A DNA stretch of 64,000 nucleotides from Pseudoneurospora amorphoporcata (taxonomy: Eukaryota; Ascomycota; Sordariomycetes; Sordariales; Sordariaceae): positions 1 through 64,000 of the forward strand of contig MU859180.1 in assembly GCA_033297205.1 (NCBI GenBank), in the 5' to 3' direction. Below the pieces are notes generated by a model that did no database searches, was not told the DNA's origin, and saw only the letters and a list, made by a program, of their open reading frames with translations. The position numbers and the translations under genes are program-made. This document shows positions 11,501-23,840 of this stretch, piece by piece. Within the stretch, counting starts at the first letter, position 1, and each line of letters begins with the position of its first letter.

Positions 11501-12006
11501 GCTAGCAGTTAAATACGTCAATTGCACAAATAAAATCAATAATATATAAATTAATATAGAGTGCAATGCAATATAGTAAGCTCAATCGAACTTAATTGGG
11601 CGACCTCAATTGAATACGATATGTAAAAGTGCGACCGTGCCGCTAAGTGCCCTATAAGTGTTACGGGGCGCGAGCAAGCACTAAGCTAGGACTTTGATTG
11701 TTGTGTGAGGGATAGGAAGAGAGTTCTGTGTGCGTACGAGAACTATGTAAGATATGGAGTGGTGGGTCTACTATATGGACCTACCTAGAGCCACTATGTC
11801 ACATGACAGCAGTATATATACAGGAACAGGCAGGCAATGCTTGTGACAATAAGACCGCTATATAAATGTCCTATAAGAATTGAGTTTAGGTGCAAATTTA
11901 GGGTGCGTGCGCTGCAGTCTAGAATTTAGGCTTGGCATAGCATGGCAACTTTGAAAGATTGAAATGCTCAGATGTGCTTGGCGAAATTTATGAAAGAATA
12001 CATCTA
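11501..12006. other. MULE right subterminal region
   Basis: This is non-coding sequence between the tail of the transposase pseudogene and the right terminal repeat. I see no gene. Confidence 0.4.
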
Positions 12007-12102
12007 CTATGGCAGACTTCGAGCGGGTTTAGGTTATATATAGGAAAAAAATGTGGATCCACGTGCGAGTAGAGTTTTGCCAACATGCAAGTAGCGCTTC
12101 TC
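12007..12102 (-). repeat. MULE right terminal inverted repeat
   Basis: It is the reverse complement of 838-931 with scattered transitions. It contains GGATCCACGTGCGAG and ends GCGCTTCTC. A third copy in this orientation lies at 254-310. Confidence 0.75.
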
Positions 12103-13338
12103 ATTTTATTTCCTTTATAGGATATTCTTTAATTTAAATCTTTTTAAATTAATGATTGTTTTTTAAAGTAAAAACTTTTAAAACTAGCCTAAAATCATCT
12201 TTCAATTCAAAATAAAATTAATACTTAAAAATTTACTTAGCCTAAATGCATACATAAGATGATTTTTACAAATATAATATATTATATATATAAAATTTTT
12301 ATATTAAATTTTATAATTTTATTTAAGGGATAATACCCAGTATGATTTTCTAACTGCAAAATTTTCCCACCGTGCGAAAATAATCCAATCGCACTAAGTT
12401 CATACTCGAGATCATTTTCTAAAACCCTAGTGGCGCGCTATGGTTTCCAAAACCGACCCACAATCCCACACACGGCTAGTTATCGCGAAGCCAGTAGCTT
12501 ATCGCAGAAAAGTCAGGGGAACCAAGACGAGGGCCAGGCTAACCCCACCAGGCCTTTTCACCCTCTTCAGTCAACCGACCTTTTTGTTGATCATGTCCGT
12601 GTTTCGGCATTCTGGTGGGGTAGGGTTTCGGCCGGTGGGGGCGCAGCATGCCCGGAACTGGATGCCCAGTGGTCGACTTCACTTCGCCGGTGGGCGTGGC
12701 GTGGTTGTCATCGCGATCGGTACCCCGACCCCCGTAATAGCTACCCTAATAGCCTAACCGCTAACCCAACAGGGGCAGTCTTGACTTGCCAAGCTAACAG
12801 GCAGGGCACTGGTGCCGGTGACACCTGAACCATCCACAAAATCACAACTGGAAACCATCACACCCGCGGATTGCATCAAGAGAACTTGCACCAATCCAAC
12901 TGAACCCAAAGCAACATTCGTGAAGCTTCCACACATCGCATCACACACGCACACGCAGAGGCACCGCATAAACCCACCCCCTGCAGGCGCGCTCGCACAT
13001 ATCAACGCAAGAGCTGGTTGTGTCTGATCATTGTGCCAGTGTTTCGACAGATTCTTTGGCCTTCTTTTTTTGTATATTGATATACGCCATCGTCTGTCTT
13101 CTCAGTAATCATGACTCGACCGGTCCTCGCTCGCTAAATCACAACTCCGTCCTTCTCAATACCCGACATCCGATATTGCTACAATAGGCTTCCAGCAGCA
13201 TTACCATCCACACACTTTCGATGCCAAACCCATAGCTCAGGGGAGCTTGGACTGAGTGGCTGGGACAGGCGTCACAAGTAAGACCGAGTCCTCGAGTCGA
13301 CAGCAACAGCAAAAGATACCCCACATAATAATCCGACA
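12103..13338. other. AT-rich flank, then 5' region of the F-box gene
   Basis: Bases 12,103 to about 12,370 are AT-rich and look like RIP-degraded DNA. From about 12,420 the composition turns normal, and the rest is probably promoter and leader of the F-box gene. Several short open frames occur here, but none has a plausible ATG start or recognisable product. Confidence 0.5.
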
Positions 13339-15622
13339 ATGGAAGATGGACAAGATCAGATGACGGCGGCTACTGCTACTCCGCAGGCGCCTAGCCTCGA
13401 GAGCTTTCCTAATGAGATCAAACTCCACATACTGTCGTGTAAGTCTAAACTGCACCTACATTATCCCATTCTCCCGGACTTTCAACCTGGCGTAGCCCAC
13501 AGAGGCCCTCTAGTTAGCTTCAAGCACCTAAATTGCGACTCGAGCAGTACGTAAAAGCTGACAAGTCTTTCGTTGCTCGCTTAGTCCTCGAAGCACCGCA
13601 TATTACGAATTTGCAACTGGTATCCCGCGCTTTTAGAGACCTTGCACGAGATAACAGCTTTTGGCGTTCGCGATGCCTGCAAGAATCCTCGTTTCTCGAA
13701 AGCCTCGAACGACGACGGGCGTTCGGCCGGCTAGCTACCCAGGGGCTCGGCGGAACGTTTCATATCCAACACGATGAAAGCGCAACGGGGACGATCTGGC
13801 AAGACGCTTATCCTTCTCCCGATAGCAGCAGCACCGACACGCCTGGCAGTGGAAGCTGGGCGACACCGACAACGCCGACAATCCTAAAAAGCTTTCGGGC
13901 GTCCAGCAAGAAGGAGCAGATGCGGATCATGGCAAACTGGGATCCTTGCTTCCCTACCGAGAGGGTTTCCTGGTACGAGGAGTACATTCAGCGTCATGCG
14001 CCTGTTGCCATCAATTGGCTTCCGCTGCCCCATGCCCGTGGCGCCAAGTCCGAATACGTTGAGGCAAGAGGTGTGGCCCTATACCGACCTGACAATCCCC
14101 GTATCGAGCAGGGTTTCGAGGGGGGCGCTCGGCCAGCTTCTGATGAAACACTCCTCGCTGTCTCGCCGTTAGACGATGGTAGTGTCTGTATCTGGGACGT
14201 CAACGGGACAAGAGGTCGAAAGGGAGCGATTCTGGCAACGAGCGCGCCCGGACTTCTCCTAATAAACGGGCCAGCAGCAGATAATAGCAAGCGGTCGCAA
14301 CGGGTAGACTCGGGCGTCACAGAATGTGTCAGCGTTGACAGCAGCCTTCATCGAGCCTTTTTTGCAGTCCAAAACCGTACGTCATCATTCCACGATCGTT
14401 CGAATTGAGCTTATTGTGCGATTATCAGTAGGCTAACTCGAGTGTGCCTTTGTGCCTCTCCCTGGCAACAGACATCATCGAAGTTGACTTGCAAAGACTC
14501 TCAGTTGTTGATTGCGAACCATTCCCTTGGTCCATTACAGCGTTATCTGCGGCCAGTCCTACGGTACCACTCACCATTGGGACAAACCTCGAACTTCACC
14601 TGCACGATTATCGTTCTCGACGAAGGTTTCGAAACGCCCCAGAAGACGACCAGGTTGACTTCAGTCTTACCGGTGCACAGGCCATGTACGAACGTGGGAT
14701 AAGGAACATCTTCAGCGACGAGCCAGCTGGCTCCTGGACATCACTCGCACAACCGGGACCATTGAGTATCCTGCATCTCCAGCGACCAGGCCAACAGGCA
14801 GAGTTGTCAGACGATATATACGTTGCTGGTCGCTTCTCGCACATCCTGCATTATGACAGACGTAATCTGTCAAGAATCAAAGGGTCCATCAACTCGAAAG
14901 CAAGACTATGCAGCATGGCATCTCTCCCATTTCCCTTCTCTAAGCGAGACAATGAGCTACGACGAAAAGGAGAGCTCACAGTGCAAGAAGTCGAGGAGTC
15001 GAAAAATCTTCATGGCGGCAGAACTTTGATCGCCGGTGGAGATTACAACATGAAGGGATCACTAGAGATGTATGGCCTAGCGCCACCAGACTCTGGTAAA
15101 ACTTTGATGGGGGATTTGGACGACTTTGCGTACCAGAACCGCCAGTCAGCGTCAGGCTCAAAGGTTCTCTCGGTTGCTAACCATGGCACCCGAATTGTTT
15201 TCTCGGACGGATCTGGCTACATTAAGTGGTTTGAGAGGGACTGTTTCACCGAGGTGCGTCGGTGTAGGATTGGGCATAGCGAACAGGCCCAGGGGCCTTC
15301 CATCTTTGCCTCAATGCCGGGCTCCTCGGACATAGCCAGGAAACTACTCCCAACACGGGCAGGCGAAGCCAAGGAGAAGATCAACGACAATGACCTTCTG
15401 TTTTGGACGGGTGAGAGGTTGGGGTTGTTGAACTTCAGTGCGCGGCCGGGCTTTACCGCTGAGGAGTTCGAGGAGCAAGTTGAGGCTGTTGACGACGAGA
15501 TACGGGCGCAAGAACGGGAGGAAAGAGATTACACTGAAACAATGCGTTGCGCATTGCAGAGACACGCTGACGACGTCATGTTTACCAGACACTTTGGCCT
15601 CGGTAACGGTTCCTTGCGCTAA
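13339..15622 (+). CDS. F-box domain protein
   Basis: Three exons are proposed: 13,339-13,438, 13,585-14,376 and 14,472-15,622, giving 680 residues. Intron 1 has GTAAGT, branch GCTGAC and TTAG; intron 2 has GTACGT, branch GCTAAC and ACAG. Joining exons 1 and 2 gives an F-box at about residues 20-60 (ESFPNEIKLHIL, then ITNLQLVSRAFRDLARD, then FWR). F-box proteins bind Skp1 and bring substrates to SCF ubiquitin ligases. The remaining 600 residues include beta-strand-rich stretches such as VSPLDDGSVCIWD that resemble WD40 blades, but I cannot count a complete propeller. The substrate is unknown. The gene is the first intact one after the left repeat block. Confidence 0.82.
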
Positions 15623-18545
15623 TCGCCTGCCCCATTTTTCTGGCTAACATTCGTTTCGAAAATGGATATGCTGCGCTCCGCTAATGGCGGCGGTAACATC
15701 ACTTTGGAATATCGTCGGAACGAAGATCATGATCACTACCGAGGGCGGATACAATGCCTGTTTCCTATCAAGATGGAACGGGGTAAATGACTGTTGACGA
15801 CATACAATGGGTGGTTATTTGAGAAGCTAGGGATTCCATAGCGGATACCGTTTATTTTGAAGGCAAGAGAGGTACCCAAAGGAAGGGTCGGCGAGGAACT
15901 CATTGGTCCTGTATTCCATTTCATGCCCCCCAGACTCTTCAGAACGGGTCATCCATATAAATATGATCAGCAAGGATGGTGTAGTCGTTTGCCTTGGATA
16001 TCCACCCGGCATAGGAAGCAGTTTTGAGGTTAAAGCGGCCCATTTTGTCCCATCATTGTATTTCGACCGCCTTGCAAGTCGGCCAGGCACTATGTACGGC
16101 ACTCGGAAGTGTCGTCAGCCCCAATTTGAGTTTGAGAGAAGAGAAAAAGCGTGAAAGGGACGGATGCCGAAATAGGCAAAAGCGAGGCGACCAATAGTAA
16201 CGAGAAGCAAGTCGTAGGAAGCTGGCCTCGACCAATCGCAAGGAATCTGGCCATCTGAAGGGAACAACCCATCTGAATTTTTTTTTTTTTTTTTTTTTTG
16301 CGAGATCCGAGGTCAGCAAGTGCGCCATCGGTCCAGAAGAATTATCTTGAACTCCAAATCAGAGCCATCCAAGACCCGATGGCCTGATGGCCGGTCCCGG
16401 GCCCCTGCAACCAGAACTGTGGGGGTTCGTTCGTTGAACGGGGCGGCATCTAAAGAAACTCCACTTTTGACACTTAGGTTGTCCGCCGTGCCCGCCGGTG
16501 CCCCCGTAGAGCCCATCCCATTAGTGCACAAAACTACACTTCGTATAGTGTATTACCACCACCCTGGAACAATATTGAAGTAGAAGTTTTAGTGATGGGA
16601 CACCTTTCCATCTTCGTGATTGTTGCCCCTGTTCTCCGCTAGCACGGCTAGCTAAACAGTCTCCAGTGACTGCATCATCCCGATCGATGCTAGAGGCTGG
16701 GGTGTACATGTATGTTTGTTGACACCGCTCGGTATGACTGAATCCGGCAATCCATTTCATGATGATGGAGCCAGGGGGGATAGCGCTGGCTAGGTAGAAT
16801 TCCCCAGAGTTTAAGTCTATGTGGGTAGTTCTACCACCGGGCGCCGAACATCGGCATTCGAGAGAAACCAAAGTGGAAGCCAACAGCTCGACAGAAGTGC
16901 CAGGAATTGTCAGGGAACAGACAAATCGAAGATACCATGTATCGACAAGTCACAGCGCCTTCTTCAGTCCGGCACACCGCTTTGGGCTGAATGACACCTC
17001 GCCCGTTCCCAAGTTTTGTTGACAACTCGCGTATCCCTTTGCTCGGGGTTTGTGTGCTACAAACGTGTAGGCATTTTGGGCTGGGGTCTTCCCGTCTCTC
17101 TCTCTCTGTGACAACCGAAAATTTTACCCTGGCGGAAGAAAAAGAAGGATGGCTGGGAACATTTGAAGTTCTTATCATTCTCCTTCCTCAAGCTTCCATC
17201 CCATCTACGGGCGGATTGGCCAGAAGAGAAAAACTTGAAACACCTGCTGACCCTTTTTGATGGGCTTGATGTCTCGTTGTTCGTTCGCTGTTCGCTGTGC
17301 CGATATGTGCAGTGCGTGCTGTACAGTCGCTGCATGCCAGTGTGGTAAGGATCGCTGCCGCAACGAACGGCGTGCTTTGATATGCGCGTATGCCATACGC
17401 AGCAGCGTGCGCCGCGGTGAGGCATGATGATGCACGAGGGAAGAAAGTGACGGGTCCTGCACGTCGGTACTGCTTGATAAAGGAATGGCAGGGCAGAGGG
17501 CCGGGCAGCCACTGTATCCGTTCGGATGCTACCCTACTGCGAGGTGTGTCTGGGGCTTTCGTGGGCTGGGCTGGTTTGCTTGGGTCGTTTTTCTTGGTGT
17601 CTTTGATTTTTCCGCCTGCTTTGTTCAAAGTTGCACTTGTTGGGTGGGTTTGTGACGGGAACACTTCCACTTTTTGTTGACCGCTTCTATGGTTGGAGGT
17701 TTTCCCCAAATTCAACATTCCAGATCTTTTTGCTTTACTTTTCTTTCGTTGTGTGTTTTGCTGCCATCCATGCTTTATTTCAAGCCTTCCGTTTTCATGA
17801 TCATCATCCCCTCGTCTCGCCCCAGATACCCAAGTGGACGTCAGGTGGCATCCAGATCTTCAAAAATGATATGGGGCCACGCCAATGCGGTTGAAGTCCG
17901 TTTTTAGGCGCCCATCAAGGCGCATCTGGTTTATTCGCGTGTTCAATGGACGACCACTAAAATGATGGGCTTACCAGGTGAAGGGCCCTCTGAATTTCTG
18001 GAGCCCTTTCGATGCCCATCCCCGGGACGGGGCCGGGATATGGACCGTCCCAAGAACGACCGCCCACTGGATGACCGCCAAGTGAGGCGGCGGATCTCGT
18101 TAGGTCCAAACCATCGAAAGGGTCCGGCTCTCGTTGCCGTTGGTTGTACCTATGTACGTTGGTGTGTCAAGTGGCACTGGATGGACCTGCTGGATCTTCT
18201 TGTTGGGTACCTTCACGGCCTTCCTTCTCAGTCTGGTGTGTGCCACCGACACCGGTCCAGGACTTGCGAACCCGGTTCCGATTCAAGTTGTTCTGTGTAA
18301 CCGGCGCTCCCAGTCTGAGTCTCCCTGGGAGAGGCGAAACCGGCTCAGCTCCCTCTTATATACTTTATACACATACCACACCACCTTATTTCCCCTTGTC
18401 ACACAACCTGTTTGCTTGACTTCAGCTTTGCTTTTTTTCGAGGGAACTTTTCTGCTTTTGGATTTTCTATACCGAGCAAACAGGGAAAATTACACTTTCT
18501 CCCCTTGTCTTCCGTCTCACGCTCTTTACCCGCCGAGCATGTCCG
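15623..18545. other. Long intergenic region
   Basis: No convincing gene is seen in these 2.9 kb. A run of 22 T lies at 16,278-16,299. The last few hundred bases are pyrimidine-rich with a TATA-like TTATATAC near 18,357, and probably serve as promoter and leader of the SprT-like gene. Confidence 0.5.
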
Positions 18546-19937
18546 ATGGCCTTCCCGGTGTATGGCGGGGATGAGTACCCGCCGATCCGACCCTATTCCG
18601 TCCCTCCTTTCCCGGTCAAGCGCCGGACTGGCGACTACGACGGCGACAACTTCTACGACGATGGTTCAAGATATAAAAGATACAGGTCTTCTCAAGACGT
18701 GCACAGGGAGAATGCAGGATACAAAGTTGGGAGTTGGTCGCAACATCATTACCATCAACAACAACCTGTTCAGGAAGGACGTGGAGAGGATATAAGGTTC
18801 ATGGCCGCTCGGGGCACACAAGATCAGCAATATCGGCATCAAGTTCACTTTCATGCAGCACCATATCAGCATCAGCATCAGCAGCAGCACAACAATCGCC
18901 ATCATCACCATCACCACGGGCAACACCATCAAGCTCAACAACACTCCCGGTCCCCAGAACCAAGTTCATGTTCCATGGAGAGAACTGCATCTGGCCACTC
19001 TATCCGAGCCGAACCGACTCCAGCGGGCCCCGGGGGTGGCACCGAGTTATTAGAGGACGATATAGCAGCAGAGAGAGTCCGCGCTCACATGGCCAGCTTC
19101 CGACGCAAGTTTCCCGACTCCAAGCATGAGCGCATCCTCCGGAGCATCATCAACCCACGGATCAACGCCGAAGACGAGCTGGACAACGATTCCCTCGAGA
19201 GCATCTTCTCCGCCGCCAACGAGATCTTCTTCAACGGCCGCTTGAGCCAGCGGGTACGGTGGGATTGGTCAGACGAATCAAGCACGCGGTATGACAGCCG
19301 GGTCATTGGAACCACTGCTTTACGAAGGGCACATCCGACTACGAGGGGTTTTGAAACGCTCATAGTGCTGTCGGCCCCCATACTCAAGCACTCGAAGTAC
19401 AGTCGGCGACTGCTCATTTCAACGTTCCTTCACGAGTTGATCCACAGTTACCTGTTTATCTGTCGTGGGTTCCGAGCCAGGGAGTGCGGTGGGCACACCA
19501 AGGGGTTTCTTACGATTGCAAAGCTGGTTGATGACTGGGCGGGCCCGGAGAGTGCTCTCTACTTGAGCGAGGCGGAGGCTGATTTGGAACGGTTTCGGAT
19601 AAAGGGACAACAGCATGACAACAGCACATCTCATGGATGTGGGCGGTTTGAGCGGAGGGAGCACAGTTTTTACCCTTGTTCTGGGATTATGGAGCAACGA
19701 CGGGATCATGCGACGACTATCGATGCTAGGAGTCACAGGACGACTCCTAGCAGTGGCAGTTCTCATATATCCCACGAAGACTACTATCACAACGACGACA
19801 ACAGGAGCAGCAGGATCGTCAGCAATAACACCAACACCAGCATCAGCAAAAGCACCACCTCTAGCAGCTGGTGGATCCAGTCTGTCCGATCCTCCTGTAC
19901 AGCCGATGAAAGGAATACGTTTATACGTTTCAGTTGA
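18546..19937 (+). CDS. SprT-like domain metalloprotease
   Basis: This is a single open frame of 463 residues. Residues 1-150 are low complexity, with a histidine/glutamine tract at about 95-135. The SprT-like domain spans about 215-345. It has the zinc protease motif HELIH (296-300), in context TFLHELIHSYLF, and a second signature GGHTKGF (315-321) that should supply the third zinc ligand. SprT-like proteins include Spartan/Wss1-type DNA-protein crosslink proteases; many fungal members are uncharacterised, so the substrate is not known here. The 110-residue tail is Ser/Thr-rich. An overlapping out-of-frame ATG at 18,539 encodes only 11 codons and may lower translation. An intron in the low-complexity tail cannot be excluded. 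Confidence 0.82.
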   Translation: MAFPVYGGDEYPPIRPYSVPPFPVKRRTGDYDGDNFYDDGSRYKRYRSSQDVHRENAGYKVGSWSQHHYHQQQPVQEGRGEDIRFMAARGTQDQQYRHQVHFHAAPYQHQHQQQHNNRHHHHHHGQHHQAQQHSRSPEPSSCSMERTASGHSIRAEPTPAGPGGGTELLEDDIAAERVRAHMASFRRKFPDSKHERILRSIINPRINAEDELDNDSLESIFSAANEIFFNGRLSQRVRWDWSDESSTRYDSRVIGTTALRRAHPTTRGFETLIVLSAPILKHSKYSRRLLISTFLHELIHSYLFICRGFRARECGGHTKGFLTIAKLVDDWAGPESALYLSEAEADLERFRIKGQQHDNSTSHGCGRFERREHSFYPCSGIMEQRRDHATTIDARSHRTTPSSGSSHISHEDYYHNDDNRSSRIVSNNTNTSISKSTTSSSWWIQSVRSSCTADERNTFIRFS

Positions 19938-20914
19938 TGTCCCAGTAAGAAAAGGCCTGGAAAGCACCAGCATCTACCATATATACGATCAATTAAGGGG
20001 GAAAAATCAAAATTCACGAAAGAGAAAAAAATTGGTTGCAGCATGTCGAAACAAACCACAGCAAACTATCGAGTATATAACAGCAACCTTCCTCTGCGTA
20101 TAGCATCAACGTCATCAACACCATCACCATACATACATCATTAAGCGGCATTGCGACGGAGTCACAAGACATAGTTAGGCAGCGGGCGTCAGACGGGCAT
20201 GTTATTCGGGTCTCATTATCTTTTTTTCTTCAGTGTTGATCGCGTTGCTCGAGAGGGGTAGTGCAGCCAAACTCTTTCAGGCAGGATCAGCAGCTATACG
20301 TGTACATATATAATGAGCATGGATGGGTTTCGTTCTACGGTAGACCAAAAGTCCTTCGTTTGAGGAACTGGTTAATACACTAGACCTAGGCATTAGGAGA
20401 CTGTTGATCATCAAGCGTTCTTCACTTGCATCGCATCGGATCACTACGCAAGACTGTATGTGTTTTTTTGCCTCATGGTGAAAGTCAGGTAAGATCACAA
20501 CCAGCAGGGTTCGGGTATCAAATGGTACCCATAGACTCGCTCAAATCCATTTGTCCAAGTTAACCTATAGCAAACAGATTGTCAATACATTGCGTGCGGT
20601 TACGCAAGGCCATCATCAAATATTGCCCTGTCTACAAAGTCCATAGGGGGGAGGGGGGAGGGGGGGGGGGGGAGGGTCAAGCCAGAATTCTTCTTCTTGC
20701 CCTCCAACTCTCTTCGATATGTACAAATCGCTCAACATGCCACAAAGAAAATACCTACAAAACCACAACACCAAGCAACAAAAGTTTGTAATGCAAGAAT
20801 CGCTCTCCAATCCGGCAAGATCCAGAAGTGTAGGTACCCGAAGGTAAGTGACCAACACACCCATCACCCAAAGGGCTCATCTCTCCCAGCCATACTCGCC
20901 CACCCCTAGTCCAC
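19938..20914. other. Convergent intergenic region
   Basis: These are the 3' sides of the SprT-like gene and chk1. I see no gene. The notable feature is the G-rich tract at 20,646-20,676. Confidence 0.5.
20646..20676 (+). repeat. G-tract, possible G-quadruplex
   Basis: Four G runs of 6, 6, 13 and 3 bases are separated by single A. This fits the G3+N1-7 quadruplex pattern on the plus strand. It lies about 240 bp beyond the chk1 stop codon. Confidence 0.6.
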
Positions 20915-22771
20915 TCAATCATTATTACTCCAAATCCCATCCCGACAAAGCACAGCAACCTTCTTGAAGAACCTTCTCCACTCCAACGGATCGCCCTTGA
21001 TCTTCACAAACCTGACCTCCAACAACTCCGGCAACTCCTCCTCCTCATCCACATCCATCCCACCACCATACTGTGTTGACGTCCCATTCCCATTCCCATG
21101 AACCAAATGATACCTATCAACCAAGATATCTCCATGCAAACTCTGCCGTCTTCCATCTACCGTCTTGATCTTGAGCGTGATGATATGATCTACATCCCCT
21201 TCAAATGATGTGTTGGGTGACGTCGGCGGCAGCGGCACGTTGAGCTGGTGCAGCGCATCCCGCAGCATCTGCACCAGCAGCTGCGGTGGCACATGCGAGA
21301 AGAAGCGCGTGAGCGAGTACGAGGGCACAATGTCGCGGAAACGACGAGCGTGCTGTGTCAGGGAGAGCGGCACGCCGGGTGCGGCGGAGAACTGGCTCAT
21401 GGTGGGCTCGTCGGCTAGGGCCTCGAGAGCGGAGGAGTAGGGAACTCTGCCCTTGCCTTGTGTGCTGCTGGGAATGCTGGTTGGCGTCATCATGGTCGTC
21501 ATGGTCGTGCGGGGACCGGTGGCAGTCAGGTTGACGGCCGCGGCGTCGTTACGCGCGACCGGCTGGGTGGAGGAGATGGCGCAGGAGCCAAGCGTGCGAG
21601 GGGCTGGGCGCTCCCAGTCGAAGAGGGCGTCGTTTATCGGCGTCTCGGGTTGCGTTGCCGAGAGGTACTTGCTGGACCAGTCGCTTTCGATGGCGGGCTC
21701 GGGCTGGGAGGCGGGTGGCGGCTGGAAGACGGCGGCGCGGAGGTCGATGCGCAGACGGGCGAGCATTTGGGCGGCGAGCGCGATGGGGTCAATAACCATG
21801 CCTTCAGCGTTCAGCAGCGGGTTGTGCCGCGTATACCAGGGGTGTTGGCGGATCTGGGTGAAGGAGAAGCGCTTGTTGGCTTCGATATTCATCATGCCCC
21901 GGAGGAGCGAAAGGGCGTCGGAGGGCACCCGTTGCCAGAGAGGGTCGGTGCTTCGGCCGCTTGTGCGGACGTATTCTTTGAACTCCCAGTTACCATTAGT
22001 GGGCTCGTCCCAGGGGGTGTTGCCGACCAGGAGGACGAAGAGGATGACGCCGCAGGACCAGATATCGACGAGATCGGCCGAATACTTGGTCTGCTCGGAC
22101 GATGGTGCCCTTCGTTCCCTCTGTCTGGCGCAGTGTAGAACTTCCGGGGCGATGTAGGGCGGGCTCCCGCACATGGTCGAACTCTGTTTTCGTGCACCCT
22201 TGTACTCGAACATAGTGGCCATACCAAAGTCTGCGATTTTGAGGATGCCGCTCTCGGAAAGGAGGATGTTCTCGGGTTTGAGGTCGCGATGGGCGACGCC
22301 TTTCGAATGCATAAAACTGACGCCGCTTATTAGTTGCTGAAAGTAGAGGTGAGCAATATCTTCCTCCAGGCCAACATCCGCCTCTATCTTGTCGAAAAGG
22401 TCGCCTCCCTCAGCATACTCCATGGCAATCCATCTCCAAATCCTGTCTTCGCCAGTAGCAAACCACTCAATCACATTTGGATGCTGGCCAATGTGTGAGT
22501 GTAGCGAAACCTCCATGGCGATCTGCTTCGCCGATATCCTGCCATGTCTTACGGCATAGTCCTTGTGAATGAGCTTTACGGCAAATACCGGTGAAGGCGC
22601 ATCTGTGGGTATCGCCTTTTTGATTCTGAGACATTCGGTCAGTGAAAGTGCAGCGGGAAGATGGGCTGGTGGTAAAAGCACTCACGAGGCGTATGCTCCC
22701 CGTCCGATGGTCTTGGAGATGATGCGAAACGGGAGATCTGAAGGAAGAGGGTCCAGTTGAGACTGTTGCAT
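20915..22771 (-). CDS. chk1: Checkpoint serine/threonine kinase Chk1
   Basis: Two exons, 22,771-22,686 and 22,625-20,915, give 598 residues. The 60-bp intron starts GTGAGT and ends CTCAG, and splits the glycine loop just after GRGAYAS. The kinase domain covers about residues 15-300: AVKLIHKDY (ATP lysine), HRDLKPENILL (catalytic loop), KIADFGMAT (DFG) and CGSPPYIAPEVL, which is the Chk1-type activation segment. A regulatory linker with several SQ/TQ sites follows, then a C-terminal KA1-like region ending RRFFKKVAVLCRDG. Chk1 acts in the nucleus to delay mitosis after DNA damage or replication stress, downstream of ATR. The length is ordinary for a fungal Chk1. The divergent neighbour is the Ubc11-type E2, which shares the upstream region. 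Confidence 0.92.
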
Positions 22772-23840
22772 TTTTGCCGTCAATAACGGACGCGATTATG
22801 ATTACGAAGATCAAAGTACAAGTAAGGTAAATGCGAAGTGTGCAAGGTCTGAAGGGAGTCCAGAGTGTTTAAAGTAAGGCTCCGTGTCGGGTTTTGCGCA
22901 ATCAAAAACTGAATGTGTGCCTCATCAATGACTGGTAGTTGGGTTGGTTTGTAAGTGCTGCGCTAATGCCTGGCGGAAGCAGGTGGCGAGAGCCGGAGAG
23001 AATTATCAAACCAAAACAAAGTTCCTAAATAGGAAAAGCGCAAATTGAGATGGAGAGGTGGAGGTTGAAAGCACTCACCATTGTTGACGAGCAACAGAAC
23101 AGTGGATGCCAAGAGCGTGTCAGAGGAAAAAGATGGGAATCGCGTGCTCAGGCTTCTTCAACTCCTCTGAACACTCATCAGCTAATGAGACCTGCCTGCT
23201 ACAGTACCTATGGTGGGTGTTATACACTACAAACTTCACGTGCAAATGCAGGCGCGTGTTGACAATGTGATGTTGTCCAGTGCCCCGGTTTGTTTTGGTG
23301 AGAAAGGGGATCCGGGAAACGCCTGAAGGAGCGCGAACTGTCCACTGTTTGCACGCGCCGCGACGGCCTGGGAACCTGCAAAGAAGTTCATGCATGCCCT
23401 TAAACTTTCCCCTATAGCAACGCTCGGGCCCATCACGGTTGCTGGGGACCTTCCCGCGGTAACCTGGTCAGCTGTGGGGTCATTGGAGGCTGGTCCGTTC
23501 TGCATCGTGTAAACATCGATTCTTTTGATTCCATCTTGTCAGTTCCGTCCCTCCAAGCTTGGCGTCAACTGCCAAATTTCATTTTGTTCCTTGCGCCTCC
23601 CCTCTCCCATCACAACTCTCATACATCTCCCAAGGCTGGCGCAGCCCCTCCTTGGTTGCAGGTACGCTGCCCTATACAATGCTTTCCAGAAGTCTTTATT
23701 AACCTGTTTCCTTAGTACCTTTATTGACCTTAAACTCAATTACCCACCACGAGATATTGGTCTTCTTTATCCTGCGATATTGGGGTTATTCGCCTGCTTT
23801 TCAGTTCGCCGTCACAGATTGGATTACCCTACAGCAAAAC
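22772..23840. other. Divergent promoter region of chk1 and the Ubc11-type E2
   Basis: No gene is seen. The stretch must hold both promoters and leaders. I recognise no specific regulatory motif. Confidence 0.5.

Larger units (their letters stand above)
838..12102 (+). mobile_element. Degenerate Mutator-like DNA transposon (MULE), host of nested insertions
   Basis: Terminal inverted repeats of about 95 bp lie at 838-931 and 12,007-12,102, with outer ends GAGAAGC and GCTTCTC. Between them, on the plus strand, is a transposase pseudogene of the fungal MULE type. The span is 11.3 kb because a 7,159-bp chromovirus (1,552-8,710) and a 295-bp solo LTR (8,983-9,277) have jumped in. Without them and their duplicated targets the element would be about 3.8 kb. 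The flanks at 829-837 and 12,103-12,111 are AT-rich and only partly alike, so no 9-bp target duplication can be claimed. Confidence 0.75.

Noticed and set aside
12430..12828. A 132-codon plus-strand frame
   Set aside because: It starts at a GTG rather than ATG, overlaps an equally long frame in another register and has no recognisable domain.
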